Origin: Pseudomonas viridiflava
GTDB taxonomy: Bacteria > Pseudomonadota > Gammaproteobacteria > Pseudomonadales > Pseudomonadaceae
DNA: 64,000 nt
Direction: 5' to 3'
Assembly: GCF_003702045.1 (NCBI RefSeq)
Contig: NZ_RBTP01000011.1
Coordinates: 1-64,000 of the forward strand
A program made the position numbers and the translations under genes. The notes beneath the pieces were generated by a model. It saw only the letters and a list, made by a program, of their open reading frames with translations. It did not search any database and was not told the DNA's origin. This document shows positions 1 through 9,225 of this stretch, in pieces. Position 1 is the first letter of the stretch; the number at the start of each line of letters is the position of its first letter.

Positions 1-210
1 TCGTCGGGCACCTTCAACACAGCCGTGCAGCAGGCCGCCTGGAACCGCATGACTCAGGCCGGTGCGCAGATGATGAACTGGTTTTCGGTGGCGTGTGAGT
101 TGCAGCGAGACTGGCGCAACGACGTTGAAGGCTTGGGCAATCTGCTGTCCCAGCGTATTCCGAACTACCGCAACCTGATGAACAGTTACTCGGCGCTGAC
201 TGCACGCTGA
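1..210 (+). CDS. Isochorismatase-family hydrolase, C-terminal end (partial)
   Basis: The reading frame is open from the first base of the window to a TGA at 208-210, so only the last 69 residues are present and the start lies upstream. The tail contains SVACELQRDWRND and RIPNYRNLMNSY, which resemble the C-terminus of the YcaC-related cysteine hydrolases of Pseudomonas. The catalytic Asp/Lys/Cys residues lie in the missing part, so the family call rests on the tail alone. The substrate cannot be inferred. Confidence 0.6.
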   Translation, partial: SSGTFNTAVQQAAWNRMTQAGAQMMNWFSVACELQRDWRNDVEGLGNLLSQRIPNYRNLMNSYSALTAR

Positions 211-280
211 ACGTCAGTAAACTTCATTAAAAGGCTCGCTCTGCGGGCCTTACTTCTTTAGCCCGGGCTAGTCTTGATAA

Positions 281-357
281 TGGTGTCCCAGGCGGGGTTC
301 GAACCTGCAACCTTCCCCTTAGGAGGGGGATGCTCTATCCAATTGAGCTACTGAGAC
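281..357 (-). tRNA. tRNA-Arg (CCT anticodon)
   Basis: On the minus strand a full cloverleaf can be drawn. The acceptor GTCTCAG pairs with CTGGGAC, followed by A and an encoded CCA. The D arm contains GCTC/GAGC and the anticodon loop CTCCTAA has anticodon CCT. The T arm carries GGTTCGAACC. Length is 77 nt. This gene reads AGG codons. Confidence 0.95.
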
Positions 358-673
358 ACTGGTGCCAGCACACCGATTGGTGCCAGCGAGGACGGCGAGC
401 ATCTTAACGAGATAGAGCGGTTTTGTCATGTCGTCATTGCCCGCCAGTCACGTAGTCCCCATCCGCAGGACGAACCCCACTCAAGTCGATCATGCAAATT
501 GCACTATCCCAAAAGGCCATCATTGCAAAACGCAAGGGAGGAGGTTTTTTATATATATCTAACCGTTTGTTTTTAAAGGATTTATTTGTCATTTTCAGTT
601 GGCATGCAGACTGCATTATCAGTATCAACCGAACCACCCCTCTCTCATGATGTCCGGGCACAGGTACTGACAA
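358..673. other. Intergenic region without a recognised gene
   Basis: 316 bp between the tRNA-Arg and the first small ORF. It contains an AT-rich patch near 545-590 (tttttatatatat and a poly-T/A stretch), unlike the GC-rich surroundings. That patch could hold a promoter for the gene at 674. Short ORFs on both strands lack ribosome binding sites and recognisable content. Confidence 0.4.
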
Positions 674-916
674 ATGAACATGACTCTCTCAGCGTTGAAT
701 GCAGCAGCCCTGGTAGCCCTCATTGCGTTTCATTTTCAGGACACGGGCATCAAGAGCGACACGATCAGTGTGCAGCAAACTCAGAGCCATCATCAGCTGA
801 GCCAGGCGCCTCAACTGGCCGTCATGACTGACAGACGCGTCAATGCAGCTATGCTGACAAACGACACTCAGGACGACCTGCAAGCACCACGTGCCGAACA
901 GCGTTGGATTTTCTGA
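674..916 (+). CDS. Small hypothetical membrane-anchored or secreted protein
   Basis: An 80-residue product. Residues about 4-20 form a hydrophobic stretch (TLSALNAAALVALIAF) that could be a signal anchor. A polar Gln/His/Ser-rich segment follows (VQQTQSHHQLSQ), and the protein ends in RWIF. No family is recognised. The start could be ATG 674 or ATG 680, and neither has a strong Shine-Dalgarno. The gene lies 38 bp ahead of another small membrane protein on the same strand. An overlapping 81-residue ORF in another frame looks less protein-like. Confidence 0.5.
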   Translation: MNMTLSALNAAALVALIAFHFQDTGIKSDTISVQQTQSHHQLSQAPQLAVMTDRRVNAAMLTNDTQDDLQAPRAEQRWIF

Positions 917-954
917 AAACGTCACACATAGCCCACCTTCACGAGAGAGTAGCC

Positions 955-1140
955 ATGTCGAAATCCGCTTTGTCCTTCATGATCCTGGCACTTATGGCGG
1001 TTGCCTTCGATCTTCTCCTGCCCACGCAAGCCCAAACGATGAGTACGGCAGCAAAAATAGGCGCTGGTATCTTCGCGAGCCTTTTTGTTGTCGCGCTAGT
1101 GGTAGGTCGGCGTTTCAAGTTCGATCCCGTGTTGCGCTGA
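955..1140 (+). CDS. Small conserved-type membrane protein, 61 aa
   Basis: The ATG at 955 follows GAGAG about 6-10 bases upstream. I prefer it to an ATG at 904 that lacks this signal. The 61-residue product has two hydrophobic segments: about residues 5-22 (ALSFMILALMAVAFDLLL) and about 33-51 (IGAGIFASLFVVALVVG). It ends in a basic tail, RRFKFDPVLR. The layout suggests a two-pass inner-membrane protein with both ends on the same side. I recall near-identical short proteins in other pseudomonads, but no function is known to me. Confidence 0.65.
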   Translation: MSKSALSFMILALMAVAFDLLLPTQAQTMSTAAKIGAGIFASLFVVALVVGRRFKFDPVLR

Positions 1141-1639
1141 GCTGAATCCTGCACACTGCTGATGGCAGTACTGGTTGACGAGGATTGCCGTTCCTCTTGA
1201 CCGGATCATCGGCCCCGCGGGGTACCTTTACTATCGGCACTCTGTATAACCCTCCTCTCGCTGCCCCCCCTTTCCCTGATCATTTCGTCTGCCAAGCCTC
1301 ACGTTTGTCGGCCTGTATTCGTATTCGAATGATTTCCCTTCTACGCTGAAGACAGATAGCCATCATGGCAAAAAGTAGTCAGGTGAGGATTCTGCTATCA
1401 GTTGGCGGGTTTTGATTATTTTTACACATCCGTTCGCAATTCTGATAATCGGTGCTGGCTAATCGCCTTTATCTGAGTCAATATTTGTCACAGAATTGAC
1501 GCCAAGGATTCGACGTAATCGGGGATGATGCAGCCCCCTCAACAATGCGGTGGAACATTTGGCCAAAATGACTGTCCCATGATCACAATCTTGCGGCCAC
1601 TTGCTAGAACCGCTTCCCCTGAACTAACCGGTTAAATAT
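1141..1639. other. Long upstream region of amrZ
   Basis: 499 bp without a supportable gene. This is unusually long for this window and fits a multiply regulated promoter region. AmrZ orthologues are known to be autoregulated and AlgU-dependent in P. aeruginosa. A stretch of C (about 1264-1270) and AT-rich DNA (about 1410-1430) stand out. A possible extracytoplasmic-sigma promoter is listed separately. Confidence 0.5.
1553..1579 (+). promoter_or_regulatory. Possible AlgU (sigma-22) promoter of amrZ
   Basis: GAACAT, a 16-base spacer and TCCCA resemble the AlgU consensus GAACTT-N16/17-TCTGA, with one mismatch in the -35 and two in the -10. It would start transcription about 55 bases before the amrZ ATG. 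AlgU control of amrZ is established in P. aeruginosa. The match here is imperfect, so this is a suggestion. Confidence 0.3.
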
Positions 1640-1954
1640 ATGAGCCCTATGAAACAGGCTACTTATTCCAGCCGCACGGCTGACAAGTTCGTTGTTCGCC
1701 TACCAGACGGCATGCGTGATCGCGTGCACGAGGTAGCCAAGAATCATCACCGCAGCATGAACTCGGAAATCATTGCTCGACTCGAGCAAAGCCTGATTCA
1801 GGAAGGCGCCCTTGGTGATGAGCCAAGCCTGCGTCTTGATAGTCCTGAGCTGTCTTTGCACGAACGCGAATTGCTTCAACGTTTCCGTCAGCTTTCCCAT
1901 AGGCAGCAGAACGCCTTGGTATCGCTGATTGCTCAAGACACAGAACTTGCTTAA
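1640..1954 (+). CDS. amrZ: AmrZ/AlgZ ribbon-helix-helix transcription factor
   Basis: A 104-residue Arc/MetJ-type DNA-binding protein. AmrZ orthologues control alginate, motility, c-di-GMP and flagellar genes. After a short flexible N-terminus the RHH core reads [15 protein letters not shown], followed by [17 protein letters not shown], the hallmark of this family. The C-terminal part ([18 protein letters not shown]) matches the oligomerisation tail of Pseudomonas AmrZ. The start [17 protein letters not shown] aligns with the known P. aeruginosa N-terminus, although no clear Shine-Dalgarno precedes it. The gene is monocistronic, ends before a strong terminator, and converges on mgtE. Confidence 0.93.
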   Translation: MSPMKQATYSSRTADKFVVRLPDGMRDRVHEVAKNHHRSMNSEIIARLEQSLIQEGALGDEPSLRLDSPELSLHERELLQRFRQLSHRQQNALVSLIAQDTELA

Positions 1955-2064
1955 CCGGCAAGTTCCGTGATGGAAGCAAGAGATTTAAAGGCCTGTGCAA
2001 ACTGTCCTTTCTGCTCTAAGAGTTATCTTTAGTTGCTGTAGGAAACCTCGCTACACCAACCAAA

Positions 2065-2094
2065 TAAAAAACCGCCTCTTGGGCGGTTTTTTTT
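2065..2094. terminator. Bidirectional rho-independent terminator between amrZ and mgtE
   Basis: ACCGCC / GGCGGT stem (2071-2076 with 2082-2087), loop TCTTG, flanked by an A-run on the left and T8 on the right. It can therefore stop both convergent genes. Confidence 0.88.
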
Positions 2095-2105
2095 GTAGGT
2101 GCGCT

Positions 2106-3548
2106 TTAAAGCAGAAAGATAGTGGCCAACCCGAGAAAGATGAAGAAGCCACCACTGTCCGTCATGGCCGTAATCATGACGCTGGCCCCCATTGCCGGAT
2201 CCCTGCCCATCTTCACCAGCGCCATAGGGATCGAAACCCCCATCAATGCAGCCAGCAGCAGGTTGAGGGTCATCGCTGCCGTCATCACCACCCCGAGCGA
2301 CCAACTGCCGTAGAGCAAGTAAGCCACCACACCAATCACCCCACCCCACAGCAAGCCATTGATAAGCCCCACCGCAAGCTCTTTACGCAGTAGCCGCGAG
2401 GTGTTGCCGACGTTAACCTGGTCCAGCGCCATAGCGCGAACGATCATTGTGATGGTCTGATTGCCGGAGTTGCCGCCAATACCGGCAACGATAGGCATCA
2501 AGGCCGCCAGCGCCACCAGCTTCTCGATGGAGCCTTCGAACAGGCCGATGACCCGCGACGCCAGAAAGGCGGTGATCAGATTGACCGCCAGCCAGGCCCA
2601 ACGGTTACGCAACGAACGCCAGACCGAGGCGAAGATATCTTCTTCCTCACGCAGACCCGCCATGTTGAGGACTTCGCTTTCGCTCTCCTCACGAATCAGG
2701 TCGACCATTTCGTCGATGGTCAGACGGCCGATCAACTTGCCGTTCTTGTCGACAACCGGCGTGGAGATGAGGTCGTAACGCTCGAACGCCTGGGCGGCCT
2801 CATAGGCATCGTCTTCGGGGTGGAAGCTGACCGGGTCATTGGCCATGACTTCGCCGACCTGCTTCTCCGGGTCATTGACCAGCAGACGCTTGATCGGCAG
2901 CACGCCCTTGAGCACGCCATCGACGTCTACGACGAACAATTTGTCGGTATGACCGGGAAGCTCTTTGAGTCTGCGCAGGTAACGCAATACCACTTCAAGA
3001 CTGACGTCCTCACGGATGGTCACCATCTCGAAGTCCATCAGCGCACCGACCTGATCCTCGTCGTAGGACAGGGCCGAGCGAACACGTTCACGCTGCTGCG
3101 AATCCAGCGCCTCCATGAGCTCATGAACAACGTCACGAGGCAGCTCAGGTGCGAGGTCGGCGAGTTCGTCAGCATCCATGTCTCGGGCAGCCGCGAGCAA
3201 CTCGTGATCGTCCATGTCGGCGATCAGGGTTTCACGAACGGAATCCGAAACTTCCAGAAGGATGTCGCCATCGCGATCAGCCTGAACCAATTGCCATACG
3301 GAGAGACGATCCTCCAGAGGCAGTGCTTCAAGAATATAGGCAACGTCGGCGGAGTGAAGGTCGTCGAGCTTGCGTTGCAGCTCGACAAGGTTCTGCCGGT
3401 GAACCAGGTTTTCTACACGATCCTGATGTTGACCTTCCTGACGATGAGTCAGGTCTTCAACGATACGCTGGCGCTGCAGTAGCTCGATGACTTGAGCAAG
3501 GCGATCCTGCAAGCTTTCCTGCGTTTTTTTAACTTCTCTTTCGGTCAT
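2106..3548 (-). CDS. mgtE: MgtE-family magnesium transporter
   Basis: A 480-residue inner-membrane Mg2+ channel/transporter. The N-terminal MgtE domain contains repeats such as LHSADVAYILEALP. A CBS pair follows (LPGHTDKLFVVDVDGVLKG, DLISTPVVDKNGKLIG). The last ~180 residues form a five-segment membrane domain carrying GIGGNSGNQTITMIVRAMAL, which matches the family's pore-lining signature. The ATG at 3548 follows GGAGTGGAG. An upstream in-frame ATG (3578) is less well placed. The length fits bacterial MgtE (about 450-480). The gene ends just before the terminator shared with amrZ. Confidence 0.95.
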   Translation of the reverse strand: MTEREVKKTQESLQDRLAQVIELLQRQRIVEDLTHRQEGQHQDRVENLVHRQNLVELQRKLDDLHSADVAYILEALPLEDRLSVWQLVQADRDGDILLEVSDSVRETLIADMDDHELLAAARDMDADELADLAPELPRDVVHELMEALDSQQRERVRSALSYDEDQVGALMDFEMVTIREDVSLEVVLRYLRRLKELPGHTDKLFVVDVDGVLKGVLPIKRLLVNDPEKQVGEVMANDPVSFHPEDDAYEAAQAFERYDLISTPVVDKNGKLIGRLTIDEMVDLIREESESEVLNMAGLREEEDIFASVWRSLRNRWAWLAVNLITAFLASRVIGLFEGSIEKLVALAALMPIVAGIGGNSGNQTITMIVRAMALDQVNVGNTSRLLRKELAVGLINGLLWGGVIGVVAYLLYGSWSLGVVMTAAMTLNLLLAALMGVSIPMALVKMGRDPAMGASVMITAMTDSGGFFIFLGLATIFLL

Positions 3549-3872
3549 AGGCGAACTCCACTCCCAGCAGTGGAGCACGCCGGGAGATCAATCAGTTAAT
3601 TCATGATTGTTGAAACAAACTATTGAGTAACTACTGGGTAAGTCCATGGAGGCATTCCACAAGCCCCGGCGGGGCTGACGGGCGCAATGATACACCGCTT
3701 TAAGGGGATAGCACGTGAGAAATTGAGTCAATATCAGTCGCTTGCGACGCAAACCTCGAACGCTTTGCGGGCCGATACAGGTTCGACGTCACATCCAGCC
3801 AAGAAAACACGTTCGCTCGGATAAAGGTCCGTCGCTAGGCTGTCACGACTGCCGTCGCCAAGGATCTGGACC
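3549..3872. other. Divergent intergenic region mgtE / BamE-like gene
   Basis: 324 bp that should hold the promoters of the two divergent genes. It includes CCCCGGCGGGG-like dyad sequence near 3664-3676. I see no Mg2+ riboswitch fold that I can recognise and no convincing small gene. Confidence 0.35.
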
Positions 3873-4367
3873 ATGCTTAATGCCGCTCACAGAAACGCCT
3901 GCATCACGCTGCTGCTTGTGCCGCTGACTGTCAGTGCCAACACCGTACAACGCTGTGAAGACGCAGCAGGCCATATCATGTTCACCACCCTCGGCTGCCT
4001 GGAGGGGCAAATCAGTCAGTCGCAGCGGGCTTTTAATGCACCGCCGGGAAGTTCGCAGGGGCTGATGCTGCCACCAAAAGAGGCCAGAGAAACTCAAAAC
4101 GGCATGAACAGAAACAAAGAGATCGTGATTGTCGGCCAGAAAGAGGATGGCTGCGGCAATACGCTAAGTGCCGATCAACGCAGGCGCGCCATTATCAATC
4201 AACGCACACCACCCGGCATGACACGGCGTGATGTGGAAAGCCTTCTCGGGCGACCGGATAAAGTGAGCAACAATAACGGCGAACTGCGTTATGAGTACAA
4301 CCTGAAGAAAGGCCGTAGCAACACCGTGACATTCGATGAGCGTGGTTGTGTAAAAGGAAAACGCTAG
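3873..4367 (+). CDS. Secreted DUF4124/BamE-like envelope protein
   Basis: A 164-residue product. A Sec signal of about 22 residues (AHRNACITLLLVPLTVSA) is followed by a short DUF4124-like module: Val-Gln-Arg-Cys-Glu-Asp-Ala-Ala-Gly, then FTTLGC. A Pro/Gln-rich linker comes next. The C-terminal part, TPPGMTRRDVESLLGRPDKV, resembles the SmpA/OmlA (BamE) fold used in outer-membrane proteins. Two cysteine pairs may form disulfides in the periplasm. The protein lacks the lipobox of true BamE, so it is a relative and not BamE itself. A terminator lies directly downstream. Confidence 0.7.
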   Translation: MLNAAHRNACITLLLVPLTVSANTVQRCEDAAGHIMFTTLGCLEGQISQSQRAFNAPPGSSQGLMLPPKEARETQNGMNRNKEIVIVGQKEDGCGNTLSADQRRRAIINQRTPPGMTRRDVESLLGRPDKVSNNNGELRYEYNLKKGRSNTVTFDERGCVKGKR

Positions 4368-4372
4368 AAAGC

Positions 4373-4404
4373 AAAAAGCCCGCATCTTTCGATGCGGGCT
4401 TTTT
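4373..4404 (+). terminator. Rho-independent terminator after the BamE-like gene
   Basis: GCCCGCATC (4378-4386) pairs with GATGCGGGC (4391-4399), loop TTTC, followed by T5 and preceded by A5. It also separates this gene from the tRNA genes transcribed toward it. Confidence 0.88.
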
Positions 4405-4410
4405 GGTGTT

Positions 4411-4487
4411 TGGTGCACTCGACAGGATTCGAACCTGTGACCGCTCGGTTCGTAGCCGAGTACTCTATCCAGCTGAGCTACGAGTGC
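4411..4487 (-). tRNA. tRNA-Arg (ACG anticodon), copy 2 of the cluster
   Basis: Minus-strand cloverleaf: acceptor GCACTCG/CGAGTGC, anticodon stem CTCGG/CCGAG, loop CTACGAA with anticodon ACG, T loop TTCGAAT, encoded CCA. 77 nt. It is identical to the gene at 4575-4651. Confidence 0.96.
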
Positions 4488-4574
4488 ATTGGTGTTTTTA
4501 GACCAGATCACCTCTGGTTGAAGCCAGTCAACCTCATCACTGCAATAACTTGCAGCGTTGAACTTAACCTTAAA

Positions 4575-4651
4575 TGGTGCACTCGACAGGATTCGAACCT
4601 GTGACCGCTCGGTTCGTAGCCGAGTACTCTATCCAGCTGAGCTACGAGTGC
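4575..4651 (-). tRNA. tRNA-Arg (ACG anticodon), copy 1 of the cluster
   Basis: Same 77-nt sequence as the gene at 4411-4487, 87 bp upstream of it in transcription order. With tRNA-Ser it forms the tRNA cluster downstream of rsmA that is also known in P. aeruginosa. Confidence 0.96.
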
Positions 4652-4760
4652 ATGTGTTGGTGCCGCGCATTATAGGTCGTCAGATCGTTTAGTCAAGCAC
4701 TTTTTCTAGTAAATTCAACAACTTACCGATCAAGCCAAATCTGACGCACTACATAAATAA

Positions 4761-4851
4761 TGGCGGAGAACGGGGGATTCGAACCCCCGACACCCTTTTG
4801 AGGTGTACTCCCTTAGCAGGGGAGCGCCTTCGGCCACTCGGCCAGCTCTCC
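4761..4851 (-). tRNA. tRNA-Ser (GCT anticodon)
   Basis: 91 nt with the long variable arm typical of serine tRNAs (TACACCTC...GGTGT). Acceptor GGAGAGC pairs with GTTCTCC, the anticodon loop contains GCT, the T arm is GGGGGTTCGAATCCCCC, and CCA is encoded. It lies directly downstream of rsmA. Confidence 0.95.
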
Positions 4852-4913
4852 GCAACACGGGGCGTATAATAACCACCCTTTTCCCCGTTTGCAAACCAAA
4901 AATTCAATAAAAA

Positions 4914-5102
4914 TTAATGGCTTGGTTCTTCGTCCTTCTCTTTCTTGATCCGCAGGTAAATCTCTTCACGATGAACCGCGACTTCCTTGGGCGCATTGAC
5001 GCCAATACGCACCTGGTTACCCTTGACGCCCAGCACGGTGACAGTGATTTCACCATCACCAATGATCAGGCTTTCCGCGCACCGACGAGTCAGAATCAGC
5101 AT
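4914..5102 (-). CDS. rsmA: RsmA/CsrA post-transcriptional regulator
   Basis: A 62-residue RNA-binding dimer that represses translation at GGA motifs and is antagonised by Rsm small RNAs. The start [12 protein letters not shown], the core [23 protein letters not shown] (given here in two parts: [12 protein letters not shown], then [11 protein letters not shown]) and the HREEIYLRI segment match CsrA. Arg44-type RNA-contact residues are present. ATG 5102 follows AAGGAGAAAGG. A longer ORF beginning MRKEKG reads through the Shine-Dalgarno and is not the true start. The gene sits downstream of lysC and upstream of tRNA-Ser, the classical Pseudomonas context. Confidence 0.96.
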   Translation of the reverse strand: MLILTRRCAESLIIGDGEITVTVLGVKGNQVRIGVNAPKEVAVHREEIYLRIKKEKDEEPSH

Positions 5103-5274
5103 ACCTTTCTCCTTACGCATTCATTCAGGAACAACAGTCTGCACAACCGGTAGGCACAGCCCGCAACAGCGAACGCTGCGGACATGAACCGAGTATCAAC
5201 TAACGCAAAGAAAAGAACAGCCTTTCTGCGCTGACTCCAATTGACGCAGCCAGGCCGCGCCGCATGAAGACTGA

Positions 5275-6507
5275 TCACTCACCCTGTCGAACAGCATCCA
5301 GTTCAAAAGCCGTGTGCAGCGCACGCACCGCCAACTCCAGGTATTTCTCTTCGATGACCACAGACACTTTGATCTCCGACGTTGAAATCATCTGGATATT
5401 GATGCTTTCCTTGGCCAGCGCTTCGAACATGCGGCTGGCAACGCCTGCGTGGGAACGCATACCCACTCCGACGATGGAGACCTTGGCAATCTTGGTATCG
5501 CCGGACACTTCACGTGCGCCAATTTCACGTGCGGTCGTCTCAAGCACCTGAAGCGCTGCCTGATAGTCGTTACGGTGAATCGTGAAGGTGAAGTCGGTGG
5601 TGTTATCGTGCGCAACATTTTGCACGATCATGTCGACTTCAATGTTCGCGGCGCTGATTGGACCGAGAATCTTGAAGGCCACACCCGGAGTGTCTGGCAC
5701 GCCACGGATTGTCAGCTTGGCTTCATCGCGGTTGAAAGCGATGCCGGAAATGATCGGCTGTTCCATGGATTCCTCTTCATCAATGGTAATGAGGGTGCCC
5801 GGACCCTCTTTGAAGCTGTGCAGAACGCGCAGCGGGACGTTGTACTTGCCAGCGAACTCTACCGCCCGGATCTGTAGCACCTTGGAACCAAGGCTGGCCA
5901 TTTCCAGCATCTCTTCGAAGGTGATCTTGTCCAGGCGCCGTGCTTGCGACACAACCCGCGGGTCAGTGGTGTAAACACCATCGACGTCGGTGTAGATCTG
6001 GCATTCATCGGCTTTCAATGCGGCCGCCAGCGCGACACCCGTTGTATCCGAACCACCACGCCCCAGCGTTGTGATATTGCCGTTCTCGTCGACGCCCTGG
6101 AAACCGGCGACCACGACCACGCGACCTTCTTTCAAGTCGTTGCGAATCTTGTGATCATCGATCTGCAGGATGCGCGCCTTGTTGTGCGCGCTGTCAGTGA
6201 GAATACGCACCTGATTGCCGGTGTACGACACAGCAGGCACTCCCCGCTTCATCAGCGCCATCGCCAGCAGCGCGATCGTGACCTGCTCGCCGGTAGACAC
6301 GATCACATCCAGCTCACGTGGAACCGGCTGATCACTGATCTGCCTCGCCAGCTCGATCAGGCGATTGGTTTCACCGCTCATGGCCGACAGCACCACGACC
6401 AGATCATCGCCCGCTTCGCGGAATTTCTTGACCTTGTCGGCGACCTGCTCAATACGCTCTATAGAGCCTACGGAGGTGCCGCCAAATTTCTGTACGATTA
6501 AAGCCAT
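5275..6507 (-). CDS. lysC: Aspartate kinase
   Basis: A 410-residue enzyme that phosphorylates L-aspartate in the first step of Lys/Thr/Met/diaminopimelate synthesis. The N-terminal kinase domain begins MALIVQKFGGTSVGS (the K-F-G-G-T-S nucleotide-binding motif), with SGETNRL and GRGGSDTTGVALAAAL further on. The last ~150 residues form two ACT domains (ITIRGVPDTPGVAFKILG; VSIVGVGMRSHAGVASRMF) that bind feedback inhibitors. The length is typical of monofunctional beta-type aspartokinases. It follows alaS on the same strand after a 93-bp gap containing a GC hairpin. Confidence 0.97.
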   Translation of the reverse strand: MALIVQKFGGTSVGSIERIEQVADKVKKFREAGDDLVVVLSAMSGETNRLIELARQISDQPVPRELDVIVSTGEQVTIALLAMALMKRGVPAVSYTGNQVRILTDSAHNKARILQIDDHKIRNDLKEGRVVVVAGFQGVDENGNITTLGRGGSDTTGVALAAALKADECQIYTDVDGVYTTDPRVVSQARRLDKITFEEMLEMASLGSKVLQIRAVEFAGKYNVPLRVLHSFKEGPGTLITIDEEESMEQPIISGIAFNRDEAKLTIRGVPDTPGVAFKILGPISAANIEVDMIVQNVAHDNTTDFTFTIHRNDYQAALQVLETTAREIGAREVSGDTKIAKVSIVGVGMRSHAGVASRMFEALAKESINIQMISTSEIKVSVVIEEKYLELAVRALHTAFELDAVRQGE

Positions 6508-6563
6508 CTCAAAGCCGCCTCAGAACCCGTTAAGAGCATCCATTGATCGTCGAATTCACGCAT

Positions 6564-6590
6564 CAGGCCTGCCTTTCGCGAGCAGGCCTG
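6564..6590 (-). terminator. GC-rich hairpin between alaS and lysC
   Basis: CAGGCCTGC (6564-6572) pairs with GCAGGCCTG (6582-6590) around a 9-base loop. No T-run follows on the minus strand, so it may be a weak or attenuating structure and not a strong terminator. Confidence 0.35.
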
Positions 6591-6600
6591 CGGATTCGAT

Positions 6601-9225
6601 TCAGATACCCTGCTCTACAAAAGGAACGGTCAGTGCCAGCGCAGCATCCAGCGCACCTGCATCGACACCACCACCTTGAGCCATATCAGGACGACCACCG
6701 CCCTTACCGCCTACCGCTGCGGCCGCCTGTTTCATCAAATCACCGGCTTTGAGTTGGCCAGTCAGGTCCTTGGTTACACCTGCAACCAAGACAACCTTGT
6801 CTTCATGAACACTGCCAAGCAGGATCACTGCGCGGCCGAGCTTGTTCTTCAACTGGTCGACAAGGGCGAGCAGCGCCTTGCCGTCCTGACCATCCAGACG
6901 AGTGGCCAGAACCTTGACGCCTTTGACATCCAGCGCTGCAGACGAGAGATCATCTCCAGCAGCACTGGCGGCCTTGGCCTGAAGCTGTTCCAGTTGTTTT
7001 TCCAGCAGACGATTGCGCTCAAGCACAGCCGTCAGCTTGTCCAGCAGGTTGTCGCGATTACCTTTGACCAGCGTCGCGGCTTCCTTGAGTTGATCTTCGG
7101 CCCCGTTCAGCCAGGCCAGTGCCGCAGCGCCGGTGACCGCTTCGATACGACGCACACCCGCCGCAACGCCGCTCTCGCTGACGATCTTCAGTAGGGAAAT
7201 GTCGCCGGTACGATTGGCGTGTATGCCGCCACACAGCTCGACGGAGAAATCGCCACCCATGCTCAGTACGCGAACGCTGTCGCCGTATTTCTCGCCGAAC
7301 AACGCCATCGCACCGCGTTTTTTGGCGCTTTCGATGTCGGTTTCTTCGGTCACGACCGGGGTGTTCTTGCGGATTTCGGCGTTGACGATGTCTTCCAGCG
7401 CGCGCAGTTGCTCAGGCTTGATCGCCTCAAAGTGGCTGAAGTCAAAGCGCAGGCGCTGACTGTCGACCAGCGAGCCTTTCTGCTGAACGTGATCGCCCAA
7501 CACCTGACGCAATGCTGCATGCAGCAAATGCGTGGCAGAGTGGTTCAGTGCAGTGGCCTGACGAACCTCGGCCGAGACCTCGGTTTCAACCTGGGCACCG
7601 ACCGCAAGGCTGCCACTGGCCACAACGCCGTGGTGCAGGAATGCGCCGCCGGTCTTGGTGGTGTCACGCACGTCGAAACGCACATCGCCCGCCTGGAGGA
7701 AACCGCTGTCACCGATCTGGCCACCGGATTCGGCGTAGAACGGCGTGGTATCGAGGATCACGACACCCTCTTCACCTTCGTTCAGGTGCGGGACCGACTG
7801 GCCGTCCTTGTACAACGCCACGACCTTGGCACTGCCCGTCGTGGCCGAGTAACCGGTGAACAGGGTTGCGGCGTCGACCTTGACGAGGCTGTTGTAGTCC
7901 ATGCCGAACGAACTGGCCGAACGGGCACGCACGCGCTGGGCATCCATCTCGCGTTCGAAGCCTGCTTCGTCAAGCGTCAGGTTGCGCTCGCGGGCGATGT
8001 CACCGGTCAGGTCCATTGGAAAACCATAGGTGTCGTAGAGTTTGAACACCACTTCACCCGGCACCACAGAACCTTGCAGGTCGGCCAGGTCCTGCTCGAG
8101 GATTTTCAGCCCCTGCTCAAGCGTCTTGGCGAACTGCTCTTCTTCGGCCTTGAGCACACGCTCGATGTGCGCCTGCTGCTGAACCAGCTCAGGGAACGCA
8201 GCGCCCATTTCGGCGACCAGCGCAGCAACGATCTGATAGAAGAAACTGCCTTTGGCGCCCAGCTTGTTGCCGTGACGGCATGCACGACGAATGATGCGGC
8301 GCAACACATAGCCACGACCTTCGTTGGACGGCAGCACGCCGTCGGCGATCAGGAAGCCGCACGAACGAATATGGTCAGCCACGACTTTCAAAGAGGCCTG
8401 ATTGTCGTTGGCGCATCCGATGGCCTTGGCCGAAGCCGCCAGCAAGCTTTGAAACAGGTCGATTTCGTAGTTGGAATGAACGTGCTGCAGAACAGCACTC
8501 ACACGCTCAAGGCCCATGCCGGTGTCGACCGAGGGCGCCGGCAACGGATGCAACACGCCGTCAGCGGTACGGTTGAACTGCATGAAAACGTTGTTCCAGA
8601 TTTCGATGTAACGGTCGCCGTCTTCTTCCGGCGAGCCCGGAGGACCACCCCAGATTTCAGGACCGTGGTCGAAGAAGATCTCGCTGCAAGGACCGCATGG
8701 GCCGGTATCGCCCATTGTCCAGAAATTGTCGGACGCGTAAGGCGCGCCTTTATTGTCGCCAATGCGAACCATGCGCTCGGCGGGGACACCGATGTCTTTG
8801 GTCCAGATGTCGTAAGCCTCGTCGTCAGTGGCATACACCGTGACCCAGAGTTTTTCCTTGGGCAGGTTCAGCCATTTCTCGGAGGTCAGGAACGTCCAGG
8901 CGTAGGTAATGGCATCACGCTTGAAATAGTCGCCGAAGCTGAAATTGCCCAGCATTTCGAAAAAAGTGTGGTGACGAGCGGTGTATCCGACGTTTTCCAG
9001 GTCATTGTGCTTGCCACCGGCACGCACGCACTTCTGGCTGGTGACGGCTCGGGTGTAAGCACGCTTTTCCTGACCCAGGAAGCAATCCTTGAATTGGTTC
9101 ATGCCTGCGTTGGTGAACAACAGGGTCGGGTCGTTGCCCGGAATCAGGGAGCTGGAAGCGACACGGGTGTGGCCCTGCTCTTCGAAGAAGCCAAGGAAGG
9201 CTTCACGGATTTCTGCGCTTTTCAT
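6601..9225 (-). CDS. alaS: Alanyl-tRNA synthetase
   Basis: An 874-residue class II synthetase that charges tRNA-Ala in the cytoplasm. The catalytic domain starts [14 protein letters not shown] and contains [13 protein letters not shown] (motif 1/2 area) and [18 protein letters not shown]. The editing domain has the zinc-type [12 protein letters not shown] (H-x3-H) and [12 protein letters not shown] (C-x3-H). The C-terminal C-Ala domain ends with [18 protein letters not shown] 9225 follows GGAAGAACC. A longer frame to 9348 adds an unrelated N-terminus and is rejected. The length agrees with the family. Confidence 0.97.
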   Translation of the reverse strand: MKSAEIREAFLGFFEEQGHTRVASSSLIPGNDPTLLFTNAGMNQFKDCFLGQEKRAYTRAVTSQKCVRAGGKHNDLENVGYTARHHTFFEMLGNFSFGDYFKRDAITYAWTFLTSEKWLNLPKEKLWVTVYATDDEAYDIWTKDIGVPAERMVRIGDNKGAPYASDNFWTMGDTGPCGPCSEIFFDHGPEIWGGPPGSPEEDGDRYIEIWNNVFMQFNRTADGVLHPLPAPSVDTGMGLERVSAVLQHVHSNYEIDLFQSLLAASAKAIGCANDNQASLKVVADHIRSCGFLIADGVLPSNEGRGYVLRRIIRRACRHGNKLGAKGSFFYQIVAALVAEMGAAFPELVQQQAHIERVLKAEEEQFAKTLEQGLKILEQDLADLQGSVVPGEVVFKLYDTYGFPMDLTGDIARERNLTLDEAGFEREMDAQRVRARSASSFGMDYNSLVKVDAATLFTGYSATTGSAKVVALYKDGQSVPHLNEGEEGVVILDTTPFYAESGGQIGDSGFLQAGDVRFDVRDTTKTGGAFLHHGVVASGSLAVGAQVETEVSAEVRQATALNHSATHLLHAALRQVLGDHVQQKGSLVDSQRLRFDFSHFEAIKPEQLRALEDIVNAEIRKNTPVVTEETDIESAKKRGAMALFGEKYGDSVRVLSMGGDFSVELCGGIHANRTGDISLLKIVSESGVAAGVRRIEAVTGAAALAWLNGAEDQLKEAATLVKGNRDNLLDKLTAVLERNRLLEKQLEQLQAKAASAAGDDLSSAALDVKGVKVLATRLDGQDGKALLALVDQLKNKLGRAVILLGSVHEDKVVLVAGVTKDLTGQLKAGDLMKQAAAAVGGKGGGRPDMAQGGGVDAGALDAALALTVPFVEQGI

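Noticed and set aside
281..673. Possible integration site at tRNA-Arg(CCT)
   Set aside because: No integrase or direct repeat of the tRNA 3' end was seen in the window.
966..1010. TGGCAC...TTGCC resembling a sigma-54 promoter
   Set aside because: Lies inside the small membrane-protein gene and spacing does not fit GG-N10-GC.
1955..2064. Possible small RNA between amrZ and the terminator
   Set aside because: No promoter-like or known sRNA sequence was recognised; it is more simply the amrZ 3' untranslated region.
4392..4604. Open frame across the tRNA-Arg genes
   Set aside because: Encoded by tRNA sequence; repeats [11 protein letters not shown] and TRQDSNL are tRNA shadows common in annotations.
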